64,000 nt of DNA from Paenibacillus ihbetae (GTDB taxonomy: Bacteria; Bacillota; Bacilli; Paenibacillales; Paenibacillaceae), in assembly GCF_002741055.1 (NCBI RefSeq), contig NZ_CP016809.1, positions 620,001 through 684,000 of the forward strand, read 5' to 3'. Position numbers and translations under genes: made by a program. Under the pieces are notes generated by a model, which was given only the letters and a program-made list of their open reading frames with translations, was not told the DNA's origin and ran no database searches. Of this stretch, positions 17,824 through 27,102 are shown piece after piece. Within the stretch, counting starts at the first letter, position 1, and each line of letters starts with the position of its first letter.

Positions 17824-19257
17824 TTAACCGGTTATGATCCGCTCATAAATTTCCATGTACTGCTTGGCCGAAGTGTTCCAGCTGTAATCGCCGCTTAAGG
17901 CGTTCTTCGTCACCTTGCGCCAGTGCTCCGGCTGACGGTACAAGGATGTCGCACGGCGGATCGTATGCATCATATCATGCGCATTATAATTCTTGAAGGA
18001 GAAACCGTTGCCTTCCCCCGTAACTTCGTTATACGACTGGACCGTATCGTTCAGGCCCCCCGTCTCCCTAACGATCGGCACGCTGCCGTACCGCATCGCA
18101 ATCAGCTGGCTGATGCCGCAAGGCTCGAATTTGGAAGGCATAAGAAACAGATCGCTCCCGGCATAAAACCGCCGGGATAACGGCTCGTTGAAGCGGATCT
18201 GGGCCGACATTTTGTTCGGATAGCGGTTGGCCGCTTCCCGGAACCAATGCTCATAGGAAGGATCCCCGGTTCCCAGAACGACGAACTGAACCTCGTCGTA
18301 ATATAAAAGCTCATCAAGGATCCGGATCACCAGATCCAGCCCCTTGGAATCCACGAGGCGGGTCACCATAGAAATCATCGGTACATGCGGAGCCACCGGC
18401 AGGCCGAGCTCCTGCTGGAGATCGATTTTATTTTGGGTTTTCTTCTGCAGATCGCTCCGGTACTTGACGGCCAGATGGGGATCGTTTGCCGGATTGTAGC
18501 TTTTCGTATCGATCCCGTTCACGATGCCGCTGAGCCGGGCTCCTTGCGCCGATAGAAGACCATCAAGTCCGTAGCCGTAATATCCCGTTTGGATCTCGGA
18601 TGCATAGGTCGGGCTCACCGTGGTTACATGGTCGGAATAGATGATCCCGGCTTTCATGAAGTTCAGGTTCCCGTAGTACTCCACGCCGTCCGCCGTGAAA
18701 TAACGGCTGTGAATGCCCAGCAGATCAACAAGCACCTCATAAGGAAACATGCCTTGGTACAGCAAATTATGAATCGTAAAGACGGTCCTTATGTCCGAAT
18801 AGAATGGATCATGGCGGTATATGTCCTCCAGCAAAAGCGGGATCATTGCCGTGTGCCAATCGTGACAATGAAGCACATCGGGCTGATAGTCGATGATCGG
18901 CAGCATATCGAGCACGGCCCGGTTGAAAAATGCAAAGCGTTCGCCGTCGTCCATATAACCATAAATGCCGTCCCGTCCGAAATAATATTCATTGTCGATG
19001 AAATAAATCGTAACGCCGTCCTCCACTAAAGACTCAATTCCGCAGTACTGCTGCCTCCAGCCGACCTGAACCCGGGTCTCTCCGAGATGAGTCATGCGGT
19101 CCCGGTATTCTCCGGGGATGTCCTTGTATTTCGGCAGCACGACCCGAATATCGGTGCCGAGGCCGCGCAATGCCTTCGGCAGGGCAGCGATAACATCGGC
19201 CAAGCCTCCGGTCTTGATGAATGGTCCGCATTCCGAAGCGGCGTATATTAGCTTCAT
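17824..19257 (-). CDS. glgA: Glycogen synthase
   Basis: A 477-residue GT5 glucosyltransferase that extends alpha-1,4-glucan chains from ADP-glucose. The ADP-glucose loop KTGGLADV is at 15-22. HCHDWHTA, SPTYASEI and the C-terminal PSKFEPCGISQ motif with its retaining Glu are intact. Length equals that of typical bacterial GlgA. The start ATG 19257 overlaps the glgB stop by four bases (ATGA), so it is translationally coupled to the branching enzyme. Confidence 0.96.
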   Translation of the reverse strand: MKLIYAASECGPFIKTGGLADVIAALPKALRGLGTDIRVVLPKYKDIPGEYRDRMTHLGETRVQVGWRQQYCGIESLVEDGVTIYFIDNEYYFGRDGIYGYMDDGERFAFFNRAVLDMLPIIDYQPDVLHCHDWHTAMIPLLLEDIYRHDPFYSDIRTVFTIHNLLYQGMFPYEVLVDLLGIHSRYFTADGVEYYGNLNFMKAGIIYSDHVTTVSPTYASEIQTGYYGYGLDGLLSAQGARLSGIVNGIDTKSYNPANDPHLAVKYRSDLQKKTQNKIDLQQELGLPVAPHVPMISMVTRLVDSKGLDLVIRILDELLYYDEVQFVVLGTGDPSYEHWFREAANRYPNKMSAQIRFNEPLSRRFYAGSDLFLMPSKFEPCGISQLIAMRYGSVPIVRETGGLNDTVQSYNEVTGEGNGFSFKNYNAHDMMHTIRRATSLYRQPEHWRKVTKNALSGDYSWNTSAKQYMEIYERIITG

Positions 19258-21359
19258 TCCTGTTCCTCCCTCGTGCTGTTCTTGCTCGTCGGCAACCGTC
19301 CAGACCGCTTTATGTTCGGTTCCGCGCTTGAGGTTACCGCCGTGCCGGCTGTTTCTGCCGGATCTGCTGTGTTGACTGATATAGCTGATTTAGCTGATTT
19401 AGCTGATTTAGCTGATTTAGATGATTTAGCTGTTTTACCTGTTTTAGCGCCTTTCGTCTCTACGGACTCTTTCATCCTCCGCGTCTTAGGCGGCTTCTTC
19501 TTCAAAATCACCATGCCAAGCGGCGGCAGCTTAATCTCCAGGCTTTGCGCTTGCTGATGCCACGCCAGCTTCTCCGTCTTGATTTCCCCAACGTTCAGCA
19601 GACCCTCTCCTCCGAAATCGGCATGGTCCGAGTTAAAGATTTCAATGTACTGTCCCGGACGCGGGGCACCGATCCGGTAGGCTGCGTAGGACCGGGGCTG
19701 AAAGTTGATGACCACGAGCAGGGTATCGCCCGGCTTCTTCCCTTTTCGCATAAAAGATATGACGCTTTGATTGTTATCATCCGCACTCAGCCACTCGAAT
19801 CCGTGAATGTCATGATCCATTTCCCACAGTGCTTTCTCTTTCGCATATAACCGGTTTAAGGCTGCTGTGTAATACATATGCTTCCGGTGGCTTTCATAAT
19901 CCAGCAGCAGCCAATCCAGCTGCTCCTCATCCTTCCATTCGATGAACTGGCCGAACTCGCCGCCCATGAACAGCAGCTTTTTGCCCGGGTGGGTCATGAG
20001 ATATCCGAGCAGAATCCGGAGTCCGGCAAACTTTTGCTCGTAGCTGCCCGGCATTTTGTTCAGCAGCGATCTTTTTCCATGCACCACCTCATCGTGGGAA
20101 AGGGGCAGCGTAAAGTTTTCGGAATAGGCGTACATCATCGGAAACGTCAGCAGGTTATGCTTCGACGGCCTTTGATCAAAATCATGCTCCATATATGAGA
20201 GGGTATCGTTCATCCAGCCCATGTTCCACTTGTAGTTGAAGCCTAGTCCGCCTTCGTGCACGGGGGCGGTGACGCCCGGCCATGCGCTCGACTCTTCCGC
20301 CATCATGAGGGCATTCGGGTAATAGTGGAACACCGTTTTGTTCAACAGCTGCAGAAACGAGATCGCCTCCAGATTTTCCAAGCCCCCATGCGCATTCGTG
20401 CGGTACTGGCCCGGCGGCTTCTCAAAATCAAGCCGGATCATACTGGTCACCGCATCGACACGCAGCCCGTCGATATGATACATATCCATCCAGAATAATG
20501 CATTGGAAATCAAGTATGAAACGACTTCCGGCTTGGCATAATCGAAAGACAATGTTCCCCATCCGGGCCTCTCCGCTTTCTGAGGGTCACCGTATTCGTA
20601 TAGCGGCGTCCCGTCAAATTGGCGCAGTCCGTGAGCATCCTTGGCGAAATGGGCCGGCACCCAATCGAGGAGCACACCGATTCCGGCCTGATGCAGCTTA
20701 TCGACCAGATACATGAAATCATGGGGTGCGCCATATCGGCTCGTCAGCGCGTAAAAACCGGTGCCTTGGTACCCCCATGAACGGTCATACGGATGCTCCG
20801 CGAGCGGCATGAATTCCACATGGGTATAGCTCATTTCCAGCAAATAAGGGATTAAAAGCTCTGCCATTTCCCGGTATGTATAAAAAGTGCCGTCGTCCTT
20901 TTGCCTCCATGTGCCCAAATGCATCTCATAGATGTTCAATGGCTTGTTAAACGGGGACTTGCCCCTGCGGCGCCACGCTCCGTCATTCCATTGGTAGCCT
21001 GACAAATCCGTGACCACCGAAGCCGTTGCCGGTCTGACTTCGGCTTGAAACGCATAAGGATCAGCCTTAAGGAATGTTTCTCCATGGGGGCCCATAAGCT
21101 GGTATTTGTAAAAAGTTCCAGCTTGCATGCCGGGGAAAAAACGACTCCAAATTCCCGAATCGGGTATCCTATATAACGTGTCTTTGCTGCCGTCCCAACC
21201 GTTCCAATCGCCCGCAAGTCCGACTTGCTGCGCATGCGGAGCCCACACGGTAAACCGGACGCCCTCCTCCCCGTCTTCCCGGGCGGGGTGCGCTCCCATG
21301 CATCGGTAGCTGTGGAACCAGGTTCCTTCATGGAACAAGTACACTTGTTCCGGAGTCAT
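19254..21359 (-). CDS. glgB: 1,4-alpha-glucan branching enzyme with a repetitive basic tail
   Basis: About 701 residues: CBM48 domain (about 20-110), GH13 barrel with nucleophile Asp in GLRVDAV, acid Glu in MAEESS and Asp in LSHDEV, then a C-terminal beta domain ending near LPPLGMVILKK. It creates alpha-1,6 branches in glycogen. Beyond the usual end is a tail of about 70 residues with eight 3-residue Lys-Ser/Thr-Ala-like repeats, then Ala/Thr-rich sequence. ATG 21359 (AAGGAA just upstream) is chosen; TTG 21386 with AGGTGA is a real alternative. Confidence 0.94.
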   Translation of the reverse strand: MTPEQVYLFHEGTWFHSYRCMGAHPAREDGEEGVRFTVWAPHAQQVGLAGDWNGWDGSKDTLYRIPDSGIWSRFFPGMQAGTFYKYQLMGPHGETFLKADPYAFQAEVRPATASVVTDLSGYQWNDGAWRRRGKSPFNKPLNIYEMHLGTWRQKDDGTFYTYREMAELLIPYLLEMSYTHVEFMPLAEHPYDRSWGYQGTGFYALTSRYGAPHDFMYLVDKLHQAGIGVLLDWVPAHFAKDAHGLRQFDGTPLYEYGDPQKAERPGWGTLSFDYAKPEVVSYLISNALFWMDMYHIDGLRVDAVTSMIRLDFEKPPGQYRTNAHGGLENLEAISFLQLLNKTVFHYYPNALMMAEESSAWPGVTAPVHEGGLGFNYKWNMGWMNDTLSYMEHDFDQRPSKHNLLTFPMMYAYSENFTLPLSHDEVVHGKRSLLNKMPGSYEQKFAGLRILLGYLMTHPGKKLLFMGGEFGQFIEWKDEEQLDWLLLDYESHRKHMYYTAALNRLYAKEKALWEMDHDIHGFEWLSADDNNQSVISFMRKGKKPGDTLLVVINFQPRSYAAYRIGAPRPGQYIEIFNSDHADFGGEGLLNVGEIKTEKLAWHQQAQSLEIKLPPLGMVILKKKPPKTRRMKESVETKGAKTGKTAKSSKSAKSAKSAKSAISVNTADPAETAGTAVTSSAEPNIKRSGRLPTSKNSTREEQE
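19378..19449. repeat. 9-bp tandem repeat inside glgB
   Basis: About eight head-to-tail units of GATTTAGCT or close variants, in frame with the coding strand. They encode Lys-Ser-Ala (or KTA, KTG, KSS) triplets in the GlgB tail. The four central units are near-identical, which favours slipped-strand length change. Confidence 0.9.
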
Positions 21360-21509
21360 GTTTCCTTCCCTAATTGCTTGGCTCAATATTCTTCACCTGC
21401 TTTGTCATAAAAATCCATAGATTATTAATGCTATTACCCCATTCTAACCATGTTGAAAATAAAAAATGTCCTTGAAAAATAATTTTGTAATTTTCAATTT
21501 CACATTTCA

Positions 21510-21525
21510 ATATAATCGTTTCAAA
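21510..21525. promoter_or_regulatory. Candidate glgC promoter -10 with overlapping cre-like site
   Basis: TATAAT at 21511-21516 is a good -10 for glgC, but no strong -35 is seen at 17 bases. The minus strand of 21510-21525 matches the CcpA consensus WTGNAARCGNWWWCAW at 14 of 16 positions. A bound CcpA would cover the -10. Confidence 0.35.
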
Positions 21526-21584
21526 CCCCGGAAATGACGTTTATGTATGTACAACGCTCGAAAATACTTTGGGAGGGAAACGTG

Positions 21585-22799
21585 ATGAAGAAAAAAGACT
21601 GTATTGCTATGCTTTTAGCCGGAGGTGAGGGCAAACGATTGGCTCCTCTGACTTCGAAGCTGGCAAAACCCGCTGTTCCGTTCGGCGGCCGCTACCGCAT
21701 AATCGATTTTCCTCTCAGCAATTGCGTCAATTCCGGTATTGACACCGTCGGAGTTCTGACGCAGTACGAGGCAGAATCGCTGCACGAGCATATCGGTGAA
21801 GGCGAGCCTTGGGGCATGGCCCGTACAAGCGCAAATGGCATTGCGCTCCTGCCTTCGCACAATACTGAAACCCGGGAATATTTAGGAACTGCGGATGCCA
21901 TATATAAAAACATATCATTCATTGATGAGCAGGATCCGGAGCATGTGCTGATCTTGTCCGGAGACCACATTTATCAGATGGATTACCGTGAGATGCTGGA
22001 GGCCCACAAGCGGCAAGGAGCCCCTGCAACGATCTCGGTAATGGAGGTTCCATGGGAAGAAGCCAGCCGGTTCGGCGTGATGAGTGTGGATGACAATTTG
22101 AATATTATCGAATTTGCGGAGAAGCCGGCCGAGCCGCAAAGCAACCTGGCTTCCATGGGGATTTATTTGTTCCGTTGGGACTATCTGAAGCAGCACCTGC
22201 TTGAGGATGCCGCCGACCCGAACTCCAGTCATGATTTCGGGAAAGACGTCATCCCTAAAATGCTGTCCGGCAATGAATCCTTACTGGCCTTCCGCTTTCA
22301 GGGCTATTGGCGCGATGTCGGCACGGTCGAAAGCTTGTGGGAAGCCCATATGGATGTGCTGCGCGCCAGCGAACTCGTGCTGGAAAGAACCGATTGGCCT
22401 ATGTATACCCGTCCGTGGATGTCGAAGCCTTCCACGGCCCGTACCCGCAATCACGAGCACGCCGACTGCCTCATTCACGAGCACTGCTCGTTCGAAGGCA
22501 AGGCGAAGAACTCCGTCGTATTCTGCGGAGCGGAAATCGGCAAATATTCCATCGTCAAGGACAGCGTGATTATGCCGAATGCCAAAGTGGGCAAGGGCGT
22601 CCATATTGAGCATGCCATCATCGGCGAAGGGGCCGTAATCCGGGACGGAGCCGTCGTCAAAGGCTCACTGGGCAACGTCGTCGTTGTCGGTCCTTACGAA
22701 ACCGTGATGCCAAAGCCGACGATCCGGACACAGCCGAGCCGTCTGCTGCAGGACGTGTACGAAAAGGGGCGCCTTCGGGCCAACGTCTCTTCGTCCTAA
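21585..22799 (+). CDS. glgC: Glucose-1-phosphate adenylyltransferase
   Basis: A 404-residue enzyme making ADP-glucose, the substrate of GlgA. N-terminal nucleotidyltransferase domain with [13 protein letters not shown] and KPAVPFGG, then [16 protein letters not shown] and a C-terminal left-handed beta-helix ([17 protein letters not shown] onward). GGGAGGG lies 8 bases before ATG 21585; an upstream in-frame ATG lacks a site. It is divergent from glgB-glgA. No glgD or glgP lies beside it, unlike the B. subtilis glgBCDAP operon. Confidence 0.96.
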   Translation: MKKKDCIAMLLAGGEGKRLAPLTSKLAKPAVPFGGRYRIIDFPLSNCVNSGIDTVGVLTQYEAESLHEHIGEGEPWGMARTSANGIALLPSHNTETREYLGTADAIYKNISFIDEQDPEHVLILSGDHIYQMDYREMLEAHKRQGAPATISVMEVPWEEASRFGVMSVDDNLNIIEFAEKPAEPQSNLASMGIYLFRWDYLKQHLLEDAADPNSSHDFGKDVIPKMLSGNESLLAFRFQGYWRDVGTVESLWEAHMDVLRASELVLERTDWPMYTRPWMSKPSTARTRNHEHADCLIHEHCSFEGKAKNSVVFCGAEIGKYSIVKDSVIMPNAKVGKGVHIEHAIIGEGAVIRDGAVVKGSLGNVVVVGPYETVMPKPTIRTQPSRLLQDVYEKGRLRANVSSS

Positions 22800-22840
22800 C
22801 ATCGTAGTCCCCTTGGGTGATCGATGATTAAGCCATATAT

Positions 22841-22874
22841 AAAAAAAAGCGATCCGACCCGGATCGCTTTTTTT
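22841..22874. terminator. Bidirectional terminator after glgC
   Basis: AGCGATCC-GACCC-GGATCGCT, with eight A before and seven T after the stem. It can serve glgC and the converging GNAT gene. Confidence 0.92.
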
Positions 22875-22970
22875 ATGTTTACAAGCTTTGCCCATATCGC
22901 CTATTGCGGCTCACGTTCTTTCAGCCAACCTCCTGCGCTTTTCTTTTGTTTACGAAAGCTGGCAGCATGA

Positions 22971-23501
22971 TCAGGCAAACACCTTTTCGTACAAATTCAC
23001 GATTCGCCCGCCCAGATCCTGCTCGGCTACGAATTGAAATCCCTGGCTTACGTAGAACTGATTCAGTCCCGGAAGATGGGACACGCAGTCCAGGCGAAAG
23101 CCTGCCCTGCCTTCGGCACGCAGCTTCTCTTCCGCGAACGACAGCATGCCCGCTCCAAGGGATAATCCACGGAAATTCGGCCGGACGGTCAATCGATGCA
23201 AATAACCGAACGACGGGTCATCCCGTTCTCCCCAGTACAAGGGATCCCCGTATTGAAGGGTAAACATTCCGGCCGCTTCCCCGTGATGCCGCAGCAGAAA
23301 AACCTCGCGCTCCGCCAAATACTGCTGCATAAGCTCCATCGTAAACAGGGACGGCGTCCATTGCCCAAGGCCTTGCTTCACCATCAATTCGGCTGTCTCC
23401 CGCAGCAAGGACAGCATTGCCTCAGCGTCCTCCTGTACTGCCGGTCCGAGCTGAAAGCTTCCTTTCGCCGTATTAAAAATTTTTAGCGCTGTACTCGACA
23501 T
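22971..23501 (-). CDS. GNAT family N-acetyltransferase
   Basis: A 176-residue acetyltransferase. The core reads LHRLTVRPNFRGLSLGAGML, which is the beta4 strand and acetyl-CoA loop (RxxxLGAG), followed by GFRLDCVSHLPGLNQFYVSQGF, the usual C-terminal Y-x-GF motif. ATG 23501 has GGGGGAG 9 bases upstream. The substrate is unknown. It stands alone between terminators of its neighbours. Confidence 0.88.
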   Translation of the reverse strand: MSSTALKIFNTAKGSFQLGPAVQEDAEAMLSLLRETAELMVKQGLGQWTPSLFTMELMQQYLAEREVFLLRHHGEAAGMFTLQYGDPLYWGERDDPSFGYLHRLTVRPNFRGLSLGAGMLSFAEEKLRAEGRAGFRLDCVSHLPGLNQFYVSQGFQFVAEQDLGGRIVNLYEKVFA

Positions 23502-23532
23502 CAAATTCTCCCCCGTTTCGTATAGGTTTATC

Positions 23533-23571
23533 TAAAAAAAAGGCTTTGCCGAATCGCTTCGGCAAAGCCTT
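23533..23571 (-). terminator. Terminator of the lipoprotein-RR-HK operon
   Basis: A 14-bp perfect stem, AAGGCTTTGCCGAA with its complement, around TCGC. On the minus strand it runs into eight T. The first bases of the stem are the stop codon of the kinase gene. Confidence 0.87.
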
Positions 23572-25021
23572 ATACGGTCGGTCCGGGCATACCTTCCTCC
23601 GCGTTCTCCAATCCGCCGGCCACCGGAATTTTCCCTTCCGGGAGCGGCAGTTTGACGATGACGGATGTGCCGTGCCCAAGCTCGCTCTCCATCTCCATCG
23701 TACCGCCGTGCAGCTCAACCAGCTGCTGGGTAATCGCAAGGCCGAGACCGGTGCCGCCGTTGAGCGGATTGACCTGGAAGAAGCGATCCTTTACTCTGCG
23801 GAGATGCTCTTCCGAAATGCCGATCCCGTAATCCCTGACCGTCACCGTGACGTACTTCTCCTCCATCGTAAAGTACAGGTTGATGACGCCGTTCTCATGC
23901 GAGAATTTCACCGCATTATCCACAATATTGAGAAACACCTGCTTCAACCGGTTGACATCGCCGTATATGATCGGCTTCTCTTCCGACTCCAGCTTGATGG
24001 TGACGCCCTTCTTCTCTGCCTTCGCCCACAGGTTCAAAATTATCTCCTGCAGCAGCTCACGCAGATTGACGATCCCCTTCACCAGCTTCATTTCATTCTG
24101 CTGGAGCTTGGAGAAGTCCAGCAGCTCTTCCACGAGACCGATCAGCCGATCGGTTTCCTTGGCGATAATCTGCATTCCGATCTTCGTTTCCTCCGGATCA
24201 TAGCCGCCCGAGTCGAGCGTTTCGCTCCAGCCCTTGATGCTGGTGAGCGGGGTCCGGAGCTCATGGGAGATCGAGGAGATAAAATCATCCTTAACCTGGT
24301 TGCTCCGCACGATTTCCTGGGCCATGTAGTTCAGGGTGGACGACAGCTCGCCAAGCTCGTATTTGTAATCCCCCTTGATGCGGACATTAAATTTGCCCTT
24401 GGCCATCTGGGTGGATACCGTCGTAATATTATTGATCGGCTTCACGATCGAGTTGGCCAGACCGATGCTGAATGCCAGCACGATCGCAAGCACCGCCGCC
24501 CCGATGCTGACGGCGAACAGCGTCAGCTTGAGCAGCCGATCGTTAATCAGATCCAGCGACGTTACGTAACGAAGGATATACGTTTGATCGAAGCCGCTTT
24601 GAATCGTCTGGGATACGGCCATTACAATTTGCCCGGTACCCGGCTGTTTGCCGACCCAGCGGCTGGTGTCGCCCGCAAGAGCCTGCGTCACGTCACTGGT
24701 CTTGATCGTCTGCTCCAGATCGAAGCCGGCCGATGTCGTCAACACCTGCCCCGATGTGTTCAAAATTTGCAGCTCGGTATTGTACAGATAAAAATGCCGA
24801 ACCATTTCACTCAGCTGATTCACATTGTCCGACGACGTCACCCGGAACGGCTGATAGAATTCGTTAGAGAGGCGAATATGGTTGCTCACATGGTTATATA
24901 CCGTATCGTAATAATACGTTCGAATTGCGATAAGGAAGATGACTTCAACCAGCAGCAACGCGATGAACACTACCAGAAAGTAGTGCAGCACGATTTGCCG
25001 CCGAATGCCTTTTTTGATCAT
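23570..25021 (-). CDS. Sensor histidine kinase (HAMP, HisKA, HATPase)
   Basis: A 483-residue membrane kinase: TM1 about 10-30, extracellular sensor about 31-165, TM2 about 168-192, HAMP about 193-245, HisKA with phospho-acceptor His in SSISHELRTPLTS, and HATPase with N box DNAVKFS, G1 DYGIGIS and G2 GTGLGLAI. ATG 25021 overlaps the response-regulator stop (TAATG), so the pair is coupled. With the upstream lipoprotein it probably senses an envelope signal. The signal is unknown. Confidence 0.94.
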   Translation of the reverse strand: MIKKGIRRQIVLHYFLVVFIALLLVEVIFLIAIRTYYYDTVYNHVSNHIRLSNEFYQPFRVTSSDNVNQLSEMVRHFYLYNTELQILNTSGQVLTTSAGFDLEQTIKTSDVTQALAGDTSRWVGKQPGTGQIVMAVSQTIQSGFDQTYILRYVTSLDLINDRLLKLTLFAVSIGAAVLAIVLAFSIGLANSIVKPINNITTVSTQMAKGKFNVRIKGDYKYELGELSSTLNYMAQEIVRSNQVKDDFISSISHELRTPLTSIKGWSETLDSGGYDPEETKIGMQIIAKETDRLIGLVEELLDFSKLQQNEMKLVKGIVNLRELLQEIILNLWAKAEKKGVTIKLESEEKPIIYGDVNRLKQVFLNIVDNAVKFSHENGVINLYFTMEEKYVTVTVRDYGIGISEEHLRRVKDRFFQVNPLNGGTGLGLAITQQLVELHGGTMEMESELGHGTSVIVKLPLPEGKIPVAGGLENAEEGMPGPTV

Positions 25022-25716
25022 TAGCCCTGACCCTTCCATTTATAGCCGTGTCCCCATACCGTTTGGAGATATTCCGGCTCGGAAGGATTGCTCTCGATTT
25101 TTTGGCGCAGTCTCCGAATATTGACGTCCACGATTTTGGGGTCGCCCATATATTCTTTGCCCCAAACATGGTCCAGCAGGACATCACGGCTAAGCGGCGT
25201 ATTTTCTTTTTCCAGGAAAAACTGCACCAGCGAGAATTCGGTCGGCGTCAGCTCGACGGACTGGCCGTTTTTCTTGAATTGCTTGGATATCAGGTCAAGC
25301 GTGAACGGACCGGACTGGAATGATACCTTGGCGGCTCCGGCACGCTGAACGTTGACCCGGCGCAGCAGGGACTGGAGCCTTGCAATCAGCTCCGTCGGAC
25401 TGAACGGCTTGCTGACATGGTCGTCAGCGCCGACGGACAGCGCATAAACCTTATCCTGCTCCTGAACCTTGGCGGTCAGGAAGATAATGCCGATTCGCTC
25501 GTTCGTCTCCCGAATTCTCCGGCACACTTCGAACCCGTCGATCCCGGGAACCATGACGTCCAGCAAGGCAATATCGATATCCGGCGTCGACTGCAGGAGA
25601 CGCAGCGCTTCGTTGCCGTCCCCGGTTTCGAGAACTTCAAACCCGTTGCGTTTGAGATTGATCACGATAAAACTGCGAATGGATTCTTCGTCTTCCAATA
25701 TGAGTACTTTACTCAA
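25021..25716 (-). CDS. OmpR-family response regulator
   Basis: 231 residues: receiver with LEDEES acidic pair, phospho-Asp in ALLDVMVPG, Thr in FLTAK and Lys in VSKPF, then a winged-helix DNA-binding domain (about 130-230: LTPTEFSLVQFFLE, DVNIRRLRQKIE, GHGYKW). The start is TTG 25716, with AAAGGGGAA 7 bases upstream. It follows the lipoprotein gene by 3 bases and precedes its kinase in one operon. Confidence 0.94.
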   Translation of the reverse strand: MSKVLILEDEESIRSFIVINLKRNGFEVLETGDGNEALRLLQSTPDIDIALLDVMVPGIDGFEVCRRIRETNERIGIIFLTAKVQEQDKVYALSVGADDHVSKPFSPTELIARLQSLLRRVNVQRAGAAKVSFQSGPFTLDLISKQFKKNGQSVELTPTEFSLVQFFLEKENTPLSRDVLLDHVWGKEYMGDPKIVDVNIRRLRQKIESNPSEPEYLQTVWGHGYKWKGQG

Positions 25717-25719
25717 GAT

Positions 25720-27048
25720 CTAGTTCCCCTTTCTTTCGATAGGAGCCACATTGCTGCTTGGCTTGTTCTCTTTTTTGCTGAGCTTCAGATCGCCGTGGCT
25801 TCGGTACGCGATAACGCGGCTTTTTTCCTTCACTAAAACTTCCCAATCAGGCTCAGCTTCTGCCCACTGGGCCATCGTGAAAAATTTAATCTCCGCCACC
25901 GACTCGCCAGAATCGATCATTACAAAATTCAAATAGGAATCTTTGTTGGATTCCGGGGTGATCGTAATCTGGTTATACAGGTCGGCCGGGAAATCCAAAT
26001 AGAAGTGGTTATTGATATCATAGTATCTTTGAAGCACGAATTGCAGTCCTTCATTTTCATTCACTTCGCGAATTTCACCGTCCCACTGGTAATAGGTGGT
26101 AAAGTAAGGGATCTCCTCGAAGAGCCGGTCCTCCCAGCCAGCCGGCCTTTCCAGCAATCCAATTTCCAGAATGCCGTCATCGTTCACGTCTTCGCTCTCG
26201 ATCGGCATTTCTTTGAAGGTCAGCAGCTCATCCTGCAGGATATCGACAAACTTATTATCCTCCATGATGATCAGCTTCGAATAGGAGGAATTGGATATGA
26301 CCGAAGCATCGAGAATAATACCTTCTTTATTTTTGGCCACTTTCCCTGCGACAACATTGTAATAACTTTCAATATTCGGTCCGAGATCCAGCTTATCCAG
26401 TTCAACAAAGGCTTCTTCGAACTTGTCATATTGATAGGTGCTGACGTACGACAGCTCCTTCTGCTGCAGATAAACGACGGTAATATCCTTGATCTTGTCG
26501 CCGTTCAAATCCCCGATATTAAAGTGGGTATAGGGCAGCGGCGCAACCTTCTCGAGCGAGTCGCCCGCGAACGAATAGACGATGAGCAGGTTCTGGAGAT
26601 TTTCCTCGCCGCGGGAGAAGCCTGCAACGATATCGACCTTGCCGTCGTTCGTGAAATCTACGAAATCAAACGATTCCAGCACGGTCCCTTCCCCGTCAAA
26701 ATCCAGCAGCTTGACCCAGGCATCTCCCTGCTGCTGCATGATCATGCCATGAATCTTCACTTCTTCATCCGGCGTCTGATAAAAGACGACCGCTTCCAGC
26801 ACGCCGTCATTGTCCAGATCCTGAATCCGAATCGAGCTGCTGTCCACGTCGCTCCTTGGTCTGATGATCGCCCCGTTATCCGTCTTCCGTTTCAGGAGCA
26901 CATTCTGGATCGCACCGTACAGCGTCGCTTTATCCGCGGGCAGTTCCGGCCGCTTCATCAGCGAGACCGGATCCTGAATAAACGTGCAGCCGCTAATCAG
27001 AAACACCAGCAAGCCGGACAGCAAGGCTTGTATCCCTCTATATTTCAA
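25720..27048 (-). CDS. Putative lipoprotein with FG-GAP/VCBS-like Asp-rich repeats
   Basis: A 442-residue exported protein with a signal ending LISGC. At least four calcium-type loops recur (DLDNDGVLEA, DFTNDGKVDI, DLNGDKIKDI, DVNDDGILEI), as in FG-GAP/VCBS beta-propeller proteins. It is the first gene of a lipoprotein, response regulator, kinase operon and could be an accessory sensor presenting a ligand to the kinase; this is inferred from context only. The TTG start at 27048 has a weak ribosome site; a second TTG 24 bases on, behind AGAGGG, is possible. Confidence 0.8.
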   Translation of the reverse strand: MKYRGIQALLSGLLVFLISGCTFIQDPVSLMKRPELPADKATLYGAIQNVLLKRKTDNGAIIRPRSDVDSSSIRIQDLDNDGVLEAVVFYQTPDEEVKIHGMIMQQQGDAWVKLLDFDGEGTVLESFDFVDFTNDGKVDIVAGFSRGEENLQNLLIVYSFAGDSLEKVAPLPYTHFNIGDLNGDKIKDITVVYLQQKELSYVSTYQYDKFEEAFVELDKLDLGPNIESYYNVVAGKVAKNKEGIILDASVISNSSYSKLIIMEDNKFVDILQDELLTFKEMPIESEDVNDDGILEIGLLERPAGWEDRLFEEIPYFTTYYQWDGEIREVNENEGLQFVLQRYYDINNHFYLDFPADLYNQITITPESNKDSYLNFVMIDSGESVAEIKFFTMAQWAEAEPDWEVLVKEKSRVIAYRSHGDLKLSKKENKPSSNVAPIERKGN

Positions 27049-27102
27049 TCCAGATCAACTCATTTCTATATCCATAGCCTCATTTATAAAACCTACATAT
27101 AA

